From Methylobacterium tardum (GTDB lineage: Bacteria > Pseudomonadota > Alphaproteobacteria > Rhizobiales > Beijerinckiaceae), in assembly GCF_023546765.1 (NCBI RefSeq), contig NZ_CP097484.1:3690001-3754000 (forward strand): 64,000 nucleotides of DNA. Direction: 5' to 3'. Position 1 is the stretch's first letter. The number at the start of each line of letters is the position of its first letter. A program made the position numbers and the translations under genes. Shown piece after piece: positions 28,991 to 38,512 of the stretch. Below the pieces are notes generated by a model. It was not told where the DNA came from, did not search any database, and worked only from the letters and a program-made list of their open reading frames with translations.

Positions 28991-30688
28991 TCACCGCCTC
29001 CTCGCGAGTATCCGGTCCGCCGTACGCAACGCGACCGCTTGGATCGTGAGCGAGGGATTGACCCCCCCAACCGTCGGGAAGACCGAACCGTCGCAGACGT
29101 ACAGGTTCGGGATGTCCCAGGACCGGCAATCGGCATCGACCACGGAGGTCCGCGGGCCGGACCCCATCCGGGCGGTGCCGTTCAGGTGGCAGGTGTCATC
29201 ACCCTGGTCCCAGACCTCGCGCCCGCCCGCGGCCGATAGGGCCTCGCGCATGAACTTGAGCGCGTGCCGGTTCAACGCCTTGTCGTTGTCGCACCAGGAG
29301 TAGGTGATGCGCGCCACCGGCAGCCCGTACTGATCCTTCACGTCCGCGAGGGTCACCCGGTTGCGCTCCTGCGGCATGTACTCGGAGACGACCTTGAGCC
29401 CGGCGACGTGGTTGTAGCGCTGCATCTCCGAGACGAGCGCCTCCCCCCACAGGCCGTGCGCCGAGGCCTGTGTGTTTGCCCAGAGCTGCGGCAGCGGCCC
29501 CTGGCTCATGTAGGAATAGCCACCGAAGAAGTCCTTTACGAAGGGGCCGTGACCCTTGTCGTCGTAGTTCCAGTGCTCGCTGATCGCCAGAGATGGCGGG
29601 CCCTTGTAGCTACGGATCTCCTCGCCGAAGACGCCCCAGACCGCTTGGTTGCCCTGGACCATCAGGTTCTTGCCGACGAGGCCCGAGGAGTTGGCGAGGC
29701 CGTCCGGGAACTCCTGGTTCGCCGAGTTCAAGAGGAGCCGCGGCGTCTCGATGGCGTAGCCCGCCACCACGACGTTCTTCGCGCGTTGAAACCGCCACTT
29801 CCCCTCGCGGAAGTAGTGGACGCCGGTGGCGCGCCCATTCCTCGTCTCGATCCGCCCGACCATGGCGAGGTCGCGGATCTCGGCGCCCGCCTTCAGGGCG
29901 CGCGGCAGGTAGCTCACGAGCACGCTCTGCTTGGCGTTGGTCGAGCAGCCCAGCGTGCAGAAACCCCGGTAGACGCAAGGCGGTGCGTCGCCGTGCGGCG
30001 CCGAGACCGTAGCGAGCGGCGTCGGCGTCCAGTTGATGCCCATCGCCTCCGCGCCCCGGGCCAGCACCTTGGCGGCGGCGTTGATCTCGTGCGCACGGCG
30101 GTGATAGCGGCGACGGTGCGGTCCCCATGGGTAGGAGACCGGGCCGGAGATCTTCAGGTCGTCCTCGACCTGATCGTAGTAGCGCCACATCTCCCGCCAA
30201 TCGAGCGGCCAGTCGGCGCCGTAGCCCATCAGGGTGCGGGTCTTGAACCATTCCGGTCGGAAACGCAGGGCGACCATGGCGTAGTGTACGGTCGAGCCAC
30301 CCACCGCCTTGCCGGAATTGTTCGAGCCCATCTGCAGCGGGTTCTCGCCGTCGACGATGCGCTCGTCCGTCCAGTAGAGCTTGGACTGATGGCTCTCGTC
30401 CGAGGCGAAATCCTCCAGCGGCCGGAAATACGGTCCGGCGTCGAAGGCCACCACCGACACGCCACCCTCCGCGAGCCGGCAGGCCAGGGTGCCGCCGCCC
30501 GCGCCGGTGCCGACGATGGCGAAGTCGACCTCCTCCTCGTCCCGGTGCTGGCGCATCGGCACCCATTCGCCGATCCGCATGACGTTGGGCGCGCGGCCGT
30601 CGCGGGCGCGGGGATGGTGCTCCGGGTCGTCGCCGGGCGTGGCGTGCTTGGGGTTGTCGGCGGCGTTGCCGAGGCCGGGGATGCGCAT
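28991..30688 (-). CDS. GMC-family oxidoreductase (gluconate 2-dehydrogenase large-subunit type)
   Basis: 565 residues. FAD-binding Rossmann motif DFAIVGTGAGGGTLACRLAE, GMC signature GKAVGGSTVHYAMVALRF, and the C-terminal catalytic region DDTCHLNGTARMG with VGGVNPSLTIQAVA. There is no signal peptide; enzymes of this type are exported together with a TAT-bearing subunit 3, whose gene ends 15 bases upstream. It oxidises sugars or sugar acids and feeds electrons to a membrane cytochrome, which is not seen here. Confidence 0.85.
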   Translation of the reverse strand: MRIPGLGNAADNPKHATPGDDPEHHPRARDGRAPNVMRIGEWVPMRQHRDEEEVDFAIVGTGAGGGTLACRLAEGGVSVVAFDAGPYFRPLEDFASDESHQSKLYWTDERIVDGENPLQMGSNNSGKAVGGSTVHYAMVALRFRPEWFKTRTLMGYGADWPLDWREMWRYYDQVEDDLKISGPVSYPWGPHRRRYHRRAHEINAAAKVLARGAEAMGINWTPTPLATVSAPHGDAPPCVYRGFCTLGCSTNAKQSVLVSYLPRALKAGAEIRDLAMVGRIETRNGRATGVHYFREGKWRFQRAKNVVVAGYAIETPRLLLNSANQEFPDGLANSSGLVGKNLMVQGNQAVWGVFGEEIRSYKGPPSLAISEHWNYDDKGHGPFVKDFFGGYSYMSQGPLPQLWANTQASAHGLWGEALVSEMQRYNHVAGLKVVSEYMPQERNRVTLADVKDQYGLPVARITYSWCDNDKALNRHALKFMREALSAAGGREVWDQGDDTCHLNGTARMGSGPRTSVVDADCRSWDIPNLYVCDGSVFPTVGGVNPSLTIQAVALRTADRILARRR

Positions 30689-30702
30689 GGACGGAGGTAT
30701 CC

Positions 30703-31361
30703 TTATCGACCGACCCGAAGGTTCTCTTGGTAGGCCTCGTCCTCGCGGCCGGGCTTGGCCTCGGCGGCCTCCCAGGGGTCGCGGCGGTCGAAATCCATGC
30801 GCACGTAGCCGCGCGGGCTCGCCGGGCCGCCCCAGCCGATCTCGTTCCAGGCCGTGGGGTGGGCGTAGTACGCCTTGACCACATCGGCGAGGACGCGCTG
30901 GTGGAAGAACAGCTTCGAGGGCATGCCCTCCCAGACCGCACCGGTCAGGTCACCCTTTTCAGCAAGCTTCAGAAGCTCGTCCTGCGCCCAGGCGCCGAGT
31001 TCGTGGAAGCGTGCCCCGAACCGTGCCCGTGCCTCGGCATCGAGGGCGCGCAGTCCCAGGCGCCATGCCTCGCGCTCCCCGGGCATTTCGGCGTTGCGGT
31101 AGCCGTCGCGGGTATCGGTCGCGAGCTTGTGGTCCACGAGGGCGGCCACCGGAACCGGATCCCCCGGTCGGCGGGTTGCGGGACGATCCGCTCGGCCAGC
31201 GACTTCATCGCCGACCATTCGGCCTCGCCGAAGAAGCGGCGCGTCTCAGGTCCGATGGCGAGCCGTTCCTCCAAAACCTCGCGGGTCTTGGCGTTCCAGG
31301 ACGGGCCGTCGCGCTTCGCGAGCACGTCGTAGCCCGGATAAAGGTCCAGTCTCGGACGCAT
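30703..31361 (-). CDS. gluconate 2-dehydrogenase subunit 3 family protein (frameshifted)
   Basis: About 219 codons from MRPRLDLYPGYDVLAKRD. The N-terminal third (FGEAEWSAMKSLAERIVPQ) is family-typical, and the C-terminal part (VAALVDHKLATDTRDGYRN, VWEGMPSKLFFHQRVLAD, GYVRMDFDRRDPWEA) continues in another frame. The switch lies in a G-run near 31162, one base short; the repaired join reads PADRGDPVPVAALVD. No TAT signal is visible at the chosen start. It probably pairs with the GMC dehydrogenase directly downstream. Confidence 0.72.
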
Positions 31362-31375
31362 GATGATCTTTCGGG

Positions 31376-32362
31376 TCAGAAGCGGAAGCGGCTGCGTTCG
31401 ATGAGTTCGAGGGCCGCGAGCCCCCCGAGCGCCACCCCCGAGAAGGAGGGCGGGGCCGGCAGAGGCGGCCCGTCGATGAGGTTCTGGCGCCAGTTGGACC
31501 AGCCGCCCATCATCCGGGCGACGCCGTAGCCGTGGAACGCGACGCCACCGACGCCCATCGCCGAGACCGCCCACATCCCCCACTTGGCGCCCGATTGACT
31601 CGCTCCCTCCGGTTTGGTCGCGGCGCGGACGAGAAGGGCGGCGGCAAGCGGCGGCAGGGTGACGGGAACGAACATCGCCGGGTTCTGGAAAGCACCCCGG
31701 AAGTGAAGCAGCCCGGCCTCCAGGGTCGTGCCGGCGAGCATGCCCGCCGTGGCGACTGCAAGGGAGCGCCCCGCCGGCAAGCCACCGAGCCGCGGCTCGT
31801 CGGGGTCGGCGTCGCGCACGCGCTCGGCGATGACCCCGAGGACGCCGGCCAGCGTCAGAGCCATCGGCGCGCCGATGGGGGCGGAATAGAACAGGTTCTG
31901 GAAGGAATACCCACCCTCGCGCTTGCCGACGTTGTAGGCGTGGAAGCCGAAGCCGATCAGCCCTGTCAGGCCGGCGAGCGCCTGCACCCCGTGCCGGACG
32001 CGGGAGCTGCCGGGGTCGGTGTCGCCGGCCCCGTGCAGGGACGCCGCCAGGATGACGCTGGACACGACGATGGGCGTGTACATCGCCCGGTTGAAGAACT
32101 GGCCGCGGTAGTGCTCCAGGCCGGAATCGAACAGTACCGAGGCGGCGAGCATCGCCGAGGCGTGGTTCAGGCGCTGTGCCGCGCTCGCGGTGACCTCGCG
32201 CCCCCGCGGGCTGTAGCTGCGGCCGCCGGCGGCGTGACCTAGGGGCTTGGAACGCCCGGCGGCGAACCAGGTCAACAAACCGGCCCCCGCCGCCACCGCG
32301 GCGAGGACCACCACCGGGTGGACGGCCGCCTCAACTCTCACAGGTGCGACGCGCCGCTTCAT
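31376..32362 (-). CDS. conserved multi-pass membrane protein
   Basis: 328 residues, starting at the ATG of MKRRVAPVRVEAAV. Eight to nine hydrophobic helices, including VVVLAAVAAGAGLLTWFAAG, ALAGLTGLIGFGFHAYNVGK and AVSAMGVGGVAFHGYGVARM. Two internally related halves each contain a GLExxRGxFxNxxMxxPV pattern (SGLEHYRGQFFNRAMYTPIV and AGLLHFRGAFQNPAMFVPVT), showing a duplication. It lies 14 bases upstream of the subunit 3 gene and may be its membrane partner. I do not recognise a named family. Confidence 0.7.
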   Translation of the reverse strand: MKRRVAPVRVEAAVHPVVVLAAVAAGAGLLTWFAAGRSKPLGHAAGGRSYSPRGREVTASAAQRLNHASAMLAASVLFDSGLEHYRGQFFNRAMYTPIVVSSVILAASLHGAGDTDPGSSRVRHGVQALAGLTGLIGFGFHAYNVGKREGGYSFQNLFYSAPIGAPMALTLAGVLGVIAERVRDADPDEPRLGGLPAGRSLAVATAGMLAGTTLEAGLLHFRGAFQNPAMFVPVTLPPLAAALLVRAATKPEGASQSGAKWGMWAVSAMGVGGVAFHGYGVARMMGGWSNWRQNLIDGPPLPAPPSFSGVALGGLAALELIERSRFRF

Positions 32363-32402
32363 GCCTGGCGCATGTTGACGTTTCGGCGGGGGTGGGCCGC
32401 GA

Positions 32403-33497
32403 TCAGACGGCATAGGCATCGGCATCCCGGGTCTTGAGGGTGAGGCCGTGTCCCGGCCGGGTCAGATCGGGGGTGATCACGCTATCGCGCGGTGCGGGCG
32501 CCCCGTCGAACAGCATCCGCTCGATGCGGACGTGGTCGTGGAACCATTCGAGGTGTCGGAAGCGGGGAGCCGCAACCGCCACCGGGAGGTGCAAGGCGGG
32601 GGCGCAGTGGCCGGACAGATCGATATGCGCCGCCTCGCACAGGGCCGCGATCTTCAGAAACCCGCTGTAGCCGCCGCAGCGGGTCACGTCCGCCTGGGCC
32701 ACGTCGACTGCCCCTACGTCGAGCAGTCCACGCAAATCGTTCAAGGTGTAGATGTACTCGCCCGCGGCGACTTCGATGCCGGCAGGCGTAGAGGCACGGA
32801 CGGAAGCCATACCTGCGGGATCGTCACTGGACACGGGTTCCTCGAACCACGCCACGTCGTAGCGGTGTGCTTCGTGCGCAAGGGCGACGGCGCGCTTCGG
32901 GGTGAAGGCGCCATTGGCGTCGATGAACAGACGTGCATTGCCGATGGCTGCCTTCGCCACCGCCATGCGCGCCGGGTCGTGCTCGGGAGCGCTGCCGACC
33001 TTCATCTTCACCGCCCGGCAGCCGTCTCGCTCGACCCACCCGGCAAGCTGCTCGCGCAACTGCCGGTCGCCGTAGCTCGTGAAGCCGCCGCTGCCGTAGA
33101 TCTCCGCGTGTTCCCGCGCCTGCCCGAACAGGCTCGCCAGGGATACGTCGAGGAGGCGTGCCTTGAGGTCCCACAAGGCGGTGTCCAATGCCGAGATCGC
33201 CGTGGCGGCCAGCCCGGAGCGCCCGAGGTTCCGCACGGCGCCCCACAGCACGGCATTGGCCCGCGGGATGTCGAAGGCGGACAACCCGGTAAGACGCGAT
33301 GCGAGCGTGCCTACAATCAAGCGCGCGACACTGGCGTCGGTGTAGCTGTAGCCGAGGCCGGTCTCGCCCCCGGCCTCGACATGGACGACAACGAGCGTCG
33401 TCCTGTCCCAGCTGAACGTCCCGTCCGCCTCCGGCGCGTCGGTGGGAACGGTGTAGGCTCGCGCCCGCACCGTTCCGATCCTCGGATCGTCATGCAT
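32403..33497 (-). CDS. mandelate racemase/muconate-lactonizing-type enolase superfamily enzyme
   Basis: 364 residues. N-terminal capping domain, then a TIM barrel with the KxK base motif (RAVKMKVGS), metal ligands in LFIDANGAFTP, AWFEEPVSSDD and VAAGEY, and a conserved His in LSGHCAPALHLPVA. Members dehydrate or epimerise acid sugars. With a lactonase and a sugar dehydrogenase nearby, a sugar-acid dehydratase is the most likely role. It is in line with the ThDP gene upstream (16-base gap). Confidence 0.8.
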   Translation of the reverse strand: MHDDPRIGTVRARAYTVPTDAPEADGTFSWDRTTLVVVHVEAGGETGLGYSYTDASVARLIVGTLASRLTGLSAFDIPRANAVLWGAVRNLGRSGLAATAISALDTALWDLKARLLDVSLASLFGQAREHAEIYGSGGFTSYGDRQLREQLAGWVERDGCRAVKMKVGSAPEHDPARMAVAKAAIGNARLFIDANGAFTPKRAVALAHEAHRYDVAWFEEPVSSDDPAGMASVRASTPAGIEVAAGEYIYTLNDLRGLLDVGAVDVAQADVTRCGGYSGFLKIAALCEAAHIDLSGHCAPALHLPVAVAAPRFRHLEWFHDHVRIERMLFDGAPAPRDSVITPDLTRPGHGLTLKTRDADAYAV

Positions 33498-33512
33498 GCC
33501 GTAGAAGCCGTC

Positions 33513-35300
33513 CTACTTGCTGCCCGGTAGGACGGAACTCAGCACCTGTCGGGCGGTGTCGACAAGGAGATGACGCTCCTTCGGGTCGCCCTTGCCGAGC
33601 ATCGACATGAAGTTCTGCACCTGCTGGAGCGTGAAGAACGGCGGCAGCGGCGGCACCTCGGGGTCGGTCTTTACCTCCAGCACCACCGGCACGGGGCTCG
33701 CCAGCGCCTCGTCCCAGGCCGCCCCCATGCGCTGGGGATCATCGACGTAGATGCCCTTCAGGCCGATCAGCTCGGCGAACTTGTGATAGGGCACGTTCGG
33801 GATAGTCTGGCTCGCCTCGAACTTCGGGTTGCCCTCCATCACCCGCTGCTCCCAGGTCACCTGGTTCAGGTCCTCGTTGTTGAACACGCAGCAAATCCAG
33901 GTCTTGTTCGACCAGCGATGCATGTACTTTGAGACCGTGATCAGTTCGGCCATGTTGTTCATCTGCATGGCGCCGTCGCCGACCAGCGCGATCACCGGCC
34001 GGTCGGGATGGGCTACCTTGGCGGCGATGGCGTAGGGGACCGCCGCGCCCATGGAAGCGAGGCCGCCCGACAGCGAGCACATCTGGCCGCGGCGCATCTT
34101 CAGGTCGCGGGCGAACCAGTTGGCGCAGGACCCGGAATCCGAAGTGATGATCGCCCGCTCGGGCATGCGCGGCGAGAGTTCCCAGGTGACGCGCTGCGGG
34201 TTGACCGGGCTGGCCTTGGCCATCGCCCGGTCCTCGGCCTCCTTCCACCAGGAGACCATCCCCTTCTCGATGCCGGTGCGCCAGGAGCCACCCTCCTTCT
34301 TCTGCTCCAGCAGCGGCAGCAGGGCACGCAGGGTCTCGGCGGACTCGCCGCAGAGCGGCACCTCCATCGGGTACCGCAGCGACAGCATCTCCGGTGAGAT
34401 GTCGATCTGCACACCGCGGGCCTGCCCCTCCTTCGGGAGGAACTCGGCCCAGGGAAAGCCGGAACCGATCATCAGGAGGGTGTCGCAGTCCTCCATCATG
34501 TCCGAGGACGGCTTGGACCCGAGCAATCCGATGGTGCCGGTCACGAACGGCAGGTCGTCCGGCAGCGCCGCCTTGCCGAGCAGCGCCTTGGCGACGCCGG
34601 CCTGAAGCTTATTGGCGACGGCGATGACCTCGTCGGTGGCGTGCAAGGCGCCCGCACCGACCAGGATCGCGACCTTCTTGCCGGCGTTCAACACGTCGGC
34701 GGCGCGGCGCAGATCGGCGTCGAAGGGCACGACCTTCGGGGCGGTGTAGCCCACCCCGGAGAAGGTGTTGCCGTGCTTGCGTACCGGCTCCTCGTAGGGA
34801 ACGTCCTGCAGGTCGTTCGGTAGAATGATGGCCGAGACCTTCCGTTCGGCCTTAGCGATCCGCATGGCGCGGTCGGCGATGTGGCGGACCTGCGCGGGCG
34901 AGGACGCCTGCTGCACGTAGGCCGAGACGTCCTTGAAGACGCTCGTGAGGTCGAATTCCTGCTGGTAGTGGGCGCCATTGACGTTGCGCGCCTGCTGCCC
35001 GCAGATGGCGAGAAGCGGCACGTGGTCGAGATGGGCGTCGTACATCCCGGTGAGCAGGTGCGTCGCGCCGGGACCGGAGGTCGCCATGCAGACGCCGACC
35101 TCGCCGGTGAACTTGGCGTAGGCCGCGGCCATGAACGCCGCCATCTCCTCGTGGCGGACCTGGATGAACTCGAACGGCAGGTCGTTGCGCTGGAGGGCGC
35201 CGAGCAGGCCGTTGATGCCGTCGCCGGGATAGCCGAAGATCTTCTTCACCCCCCACTCGGCCAGGCGCTTCCAGAAAAAGTCGGCGACGGCTTCGGCCAT
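33513..35300 (-). CDS. thiamine-diphosphate-dependent enzyme (pyruvate oxidase/acetolactate synthase-like)
   Basis: 595 residues, from the ATG of MAEAVADFFWKRLAEWG with GAGG upstream. The three POX/ALS domains are complete: PYR domain with catalytic Glu in IQVRHEEMAAFMA, central domain, and PP domain with ALVGDGAMQMNNMAELI followed by NNEDLNQVTW. The family includes PoxB-like and stress-induced ThDP proteins of rhizobia. A GGAACC/GGTTCC palindrome at 35421-35434 upstream might belong to a general-stress promoter, which is weak evidence. The substrate is probably pyruvate or another 2-oxo acid. Confidence 0.85.
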   Translation of the reverse strand: MAEAVADFFWKRLAEWGVKKIFGYPGDGINGLLGALQRNDLPFEFIQVRHEEMAAFMAAAYAKFTGEVGVCMATSGPGATHLLTGMYDAHLDHVPLLAICGQQARNVNGAHYQQEFDLTSVFKDVSAYVQQASSPAQVRHIADRAMRIAKAERKVSAIILPNDLQDVPYEEPVRKHGNTFSGVGYTAPKVVPFDADLRRAADVLNAGKKVAILVGAGALHATDEVIAVANKLQAGVAKALLGKAALPDDLPFVTGTIGLLGSKPSSDMMEDCDTLLMIGSGFPWAEFLPKEGQARGVQIDISPEMLSLRYPMEVPLCGESAETLRALLPLLEQKKEGGSWRTGIEKGMVSWWKEAEDRAMAKASPVNPQRVTWELSPRMPERAIITSDSGSCANWFARDLKMRRGQMCSLSGGLASMGAAVPYAIAAKVAHPDRPVIALVGDGAMQMNNMAELITVSKYMHRWSNKTWICCVFNNEDLNQVTWEQRVMEGNPKFEASQTIPNVPYHKFAELIGLKGIYVDDPQRMGAAWDEALASPVPVVLEVKTDPEVPPLPPFFTLQQVQNFMSMLGKGDPKERHLLVDTARQVLSSVLPGSK

Positions 35301-35480
35301 GGCGGATCCTCGGAATAGGTATTGGTGCCGCCCGCTGGGCGAACGTGGTCGGGGGCGGCATGGGATGAAGCCTGCGTGTACCGGCACACGGCTTCCTTAG
35401 TCCGAGGCCAACCTCGCGTGGGAACCCAGGTTCCTAGGAGTTTCCGGAGCGTTCTGACGATGCCGTGATTTCACCCCGAT

Positions 35481-36425
35481 CTACTGGGCGGCGAGGTCCA
35501 GGGCGTACAGGTGCTGTTTGGACGTGATGAACAGCCGTTGCTGCTCCGGGGAGAAGCAGAGATTGGAGCACACCTGAGGCGTGGGAATCAGTCCGAGCCG
35601 GTGCCCCTCCGCGGAGAGGACTTGAACCCCTGCCTCCGAGCTCGTCCAGATCCAGCCGCGATGGTCCACGCGGAACCCGTCCGGCACGCCGGGCTCGACC
35701 TCGGCAAAGACCCGCGGTTCGCCCAGGGTTCGGTCATCCACGACCGCGTAGGCGTGGATCGTGTGCCCGTCACCGCCCTCGGTCCGTGAAGTGTCGCTGA
35801 CGTACAGGGTGTGCCCGTCCGGCGAGAAGGCCAGCCCGTTCGGTTGGCCGAGGTCGGCCATGCGCCTGACGGAGCCGTCCGCCGGGTCAAATCTGTAGAC
35901 GCTGTGATGGCCCAGGTCGGACGCGGCCAACACCCCCTGCCTGGGTAGCCGTAGCCCATAGGCTGGATCGGTGAACCAGAGGGCGCCGTCGGCGGCGCAG
36001 ACCACGTCGTTCGGAGCGTTGAACCGGCGGCCCTCGTAGGTCTCGACCAGGGCCTCGTAGTGTCCGTCCGGGGATGTGCGTGACAGGCGGCGGTTGCCGT
36101 GCTCGCAGTGGATGAGGTTGCCGTCCCGGTCGACCGTGTTGCCATTGATGAACGGGGTTGCGTCGATGACGACCCGCACGCAGCCGTCGGCGTGCCAGCC
36201 AAGCACCCGGCGCCCCTCGACATCGGACCAGACCAATATGTCCCGCGCGGGCCACCAGGTCGGCCCCTCGCTGAAGACGGCCTGATCGTAGAGCGAGACG
36301 AGACGGGCGTGGTAGGGCACTACCTCGGTGAAGCGCGGGTCGGACGCCCGGGGTGGATCGACGTGGTGGACGGGCTCGGGCGGACCGGGTCGCCGCAGCA
36401 GATTCGACGCGGGTTCAGCGTTCAT
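35481..36425 (-). CDS. SMP-30/gluconolactonase-family lactone hydrolase
   Basis: 314 residues, six-bladed propeller. Divalent-metal ligands are in FSEGPTWWPARD (Glu), NAPNDVVCAADGALWFTDPA (Asn) and LYVSDTSR (Asp), with GVPDGFRVDHRG after. Proteins of this family hydrolyse aldonolactones formed by sugar dehydrogenases such as the GMC enzyme in this cluster. No signal peptide, so probably cytoplasmic. Confidence 0.85.
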   Translation of the reverse strand: MNAEPASNLLRRPGPPEPVHHVDPPRASDPRFTEVVPYHARLVSLYDQAVFSEGPTWWPARDILVWSDVEGRRVLGWHADGCVRVVIDATPFINGNTVDRDGNLIHCEHGNRRLSRTSPDGHYEALVETYEGRRFNAPNDVVCAADGALWFTDPAYGLRLPRQGVLAASDLGHHSVYRFDPADGSVRRMADLGQPNGLAFSPDGHTLYVSDTSRTEGGDGHTIHAYAVVDDRTLGEPRVFAEVEPGVPDGFRVDHRGWIWTSSEAGVQVLSAEGHRLGLIPTPQVCSNLCFSPEQQRLFITSKQHLYALDLAAQ

Positions 36426-37075
36426 GATCCCTCCCTGATCGAAGTTTTAGGGCACCTCAGTGGGTGCATGTCTCGAACGGTTAATCCCTCCGGGTTGATG
36501 TCGTTCTCCCGCCACCCCCGGCTGACTTGTCGGGTACGACCTAAAGAATGCGGGATCGCCGAAGATCATGAATCAAGAAAAACGCCGATCTTTTCGATGA
36601 CGACTGCAGCCGGCACCTTGGGGCTAGGTTACTGTCGGCGCACGTCCCGAAGGTCGAACGCAATCGCGAACCTCGTCTTCAGGGCGGCATGGAGACCATT
36701 TTAGAAATGGGTGCCCAGCTAAACGCAAGCCCGACCGTGGAATATCGTTCCGTAGCGTCGCCTCATGCGAATGGCCGATCGCAGCTGGTAGCGTCCACTT
36801 ACGGGATATTGTCAGAACCATCTGAATGACCGGGATGGGCGCGAAGACGAATGTCCGGTGTTGCGCGCTCCAGCGGTACGGCGTGACAAAGTGGGGCCGA
36901 AAGCGACTGGTCCGCTTCGGAGAACTCCCGCGGGAAAAGCGGACAGCCTCCTATCGACCCAACTGCGCCGTAGAAGCAGTCCGACGTCGTTCTCGAAAGC
37001 AGACATCGAAACTGGGCTCGCGCCGCCAAGGTACTCTTATGAGTGTTCGCCTTCCGAACTAGCGCCCCCACTCGA
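36426..37075. other. 650-base intergenic region with repeat copy B
   Basis: No gene recognised. 36910-36963 (GTCCGCTTCGGAGA to CCTATCGACCCAAC) resembles copy A near 10361-10415, and the similarity reaches back to about 36860. The repeat is degenerate and non-coding in both places. Confidence 0.5.
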
Positions 37076-38512
37076 TCAATCCACAGTCTGCATCTGGACG
37101 ACACTGCCGAGTTCACCGGGCTTGCCCGAGACCACCACGAGGTAGCGCCGGCTAGCGCCGGCATCCGTGCGGGTGACCTGTCGGATCGGGCCGATCGCGT
37201 TGACGATGGCCGCGCCGGCCGGGTTGGTCATGAAGGCGGCGAGCGGCTCCAGGCCGGTCGCTCCCTTCGGATTGGCGGCGAGCGCCAGCACGAAGGGCAT
37301 TTTCGCGGGCAGTCCTGTGACCGCGGCCTGTAGCGTTTGCAGCACGCCTTGGTCGAACAGGGTGACCTGCGTCGCCGGCTTGTCATCGGAACCGGTGAGC
37401 GTCAGCGCGCTGGTCTTGCCGGCAGCACCCAGCGGCTGGAGGTTCTGCTTTCCGTCGCCCTCCGGCACGGCGTTCGGGACGTAGGCGACGCCCTGCGGAC
37501 CCTGCCCGATCGGCACCTCAGCGATCACCGTGTTCGACGCCGTGTCGATCACCGCCGCCATGTCGGCGTTCTCCAGGCCGACATAGACGCGGCTGCCGTC
37601 GCCCGAGGGCCAGAGCCCGTGCGGCAGGGCGCCGGTCGCGATGGTGGCGACCTGAGAGAAGTCGTCGGTGCGGAACACCTTGAGCTGGTTCAGGCCGCCG
37701 ATCGTCACGTAGGCGAACTGGCCGGCCTTGGTCGAGACGATGTTGACGTGGTTGGTGATCGGCCCGGTCTCGATCGTCTTCAGCGGCGCGAAGGGCGGAC
37801 GCGCCGAAAACACTTGGGTGCGGCCGACATCCTTAAGGGTGAACCACACCTGCTTGCCGTCCGGCGTCGCGGCGATGTCGGGGCAGAACGGGCTCTCTTG
37901 CTTCACGCGGCCGACGATGGTGTGGGTCTTGGTGTCGATGACGACGGTCTCGGGGCTGAAGCTGGAGCAGACGTAGCCGTAGGCGCCGTCCGGCGAGAAG
38001 ATCGTCATGCCGGGCCCGTTCGGTACGGTGATCCGGCGGGTCTCCTTGGCGGTGGCGGCATCGAGCACCGCGATATGGTCCTCGCCGCGCACGCTCACCC
38101 AAACCTCTCGGCCGTCCGGCGTGAAGAAGGCTTCGTGCGGCGAGCGGCCGACATAGGCGGTGTGGCGGACCGCGTTGGTCGCCGTGTCTATGAAGCTCAC
38201 GGAGTTCGAACCGATCGAGACCGCGAGCAGGGTCCTGTGGTCCGGCGAGAAGCCCATGCCGTGAACCAGAAGCTGCCCGCGATAGAGCGGGCTCAGGTTC
38301 ATCGGCGTCGGGTCGCCGAGCCGGATCACCCCGAGCAGGGTGTTGGCGGCGGGATCGACCACCGAGACCGTGTTGGAGAACTGGTCGGAGGTGTAGAACC
38401 GATCCTTGCCGCTAACCGGCACGTCCGGGGCGGAAGCTGCGCCCGGGGCCTGCCCGGCGAGCGCCGGGCCGGAGAGCAGCGCGAGGGCGAGGATAGTCAG
38501 GGCGGTCTTCAT
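37076..38512 (-). CDS. exported YVTN-type beta-propeller protein
   Basis: 478 residues. Sec signal peptide (LTILALALLSGPALAG). Repeated propeller units such as NTVSVVDPAANTLLGVIRLG, NSVSFIDTATNAVRHTAYVG and MAAVIDTASNTVIAEVPIGQ, then a non-repeat C-terminal domain. It overlaps the DUF305 gene by ATGA and so shares the ECF-type promoter upstream of that gene. Role unknown; it may be a periplasmic scaffold or redox partner in the sulfite regulon. Confidence 0.75.
   Translation of the reverse strand: MKTALTILALALLSGPALAGQAPGAASAPDVPVSGKDRFYTSDQFSNTVSVVDPAANTLLGVIRLGDPTPMNLSPLYRGQLLVHGMGFSPDHRTLLAVSIGSNSVSFIDTATNAVRHTAYVGRSPHEAFFTPDGREVWVSVRGEDHIAVLDAATAKETRRITVPNGPGMTIFSPDGAYGYVCSSFSPETVVIDTKTHTIVGRVKQESPFCPDIAATPDGKQVWFTLKDVGRTQVFSARPPFAPLKTIETGPITNHVNIVSTKAGQFAYVTIGGLNQLKVFRTDDFSQVATIATGALPHGLWPSGDGSRVYVGLENADMAAVIDTASNTVIAEVPIGQGPQGVAYVPNAVPEGDGKQNLQPLGAAGKTSALTLTGSDDKPATQVTLFDQGVLQTLQAAVTGLPAKMPFVLALAANPKGATGLEPLAAFMTNPAGAAIVNAIGPIRQVTRTDAGASRRYLVVVSGKPGELGSVVQMQTVD

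Noticed and set aside
35421..35447. EcfG-type general-stress promoter before the ThDP gene
   Set aside because: GGAAC occurs on both strands, but no CGTT lies at the proper distance; it remains only a weak possibility.
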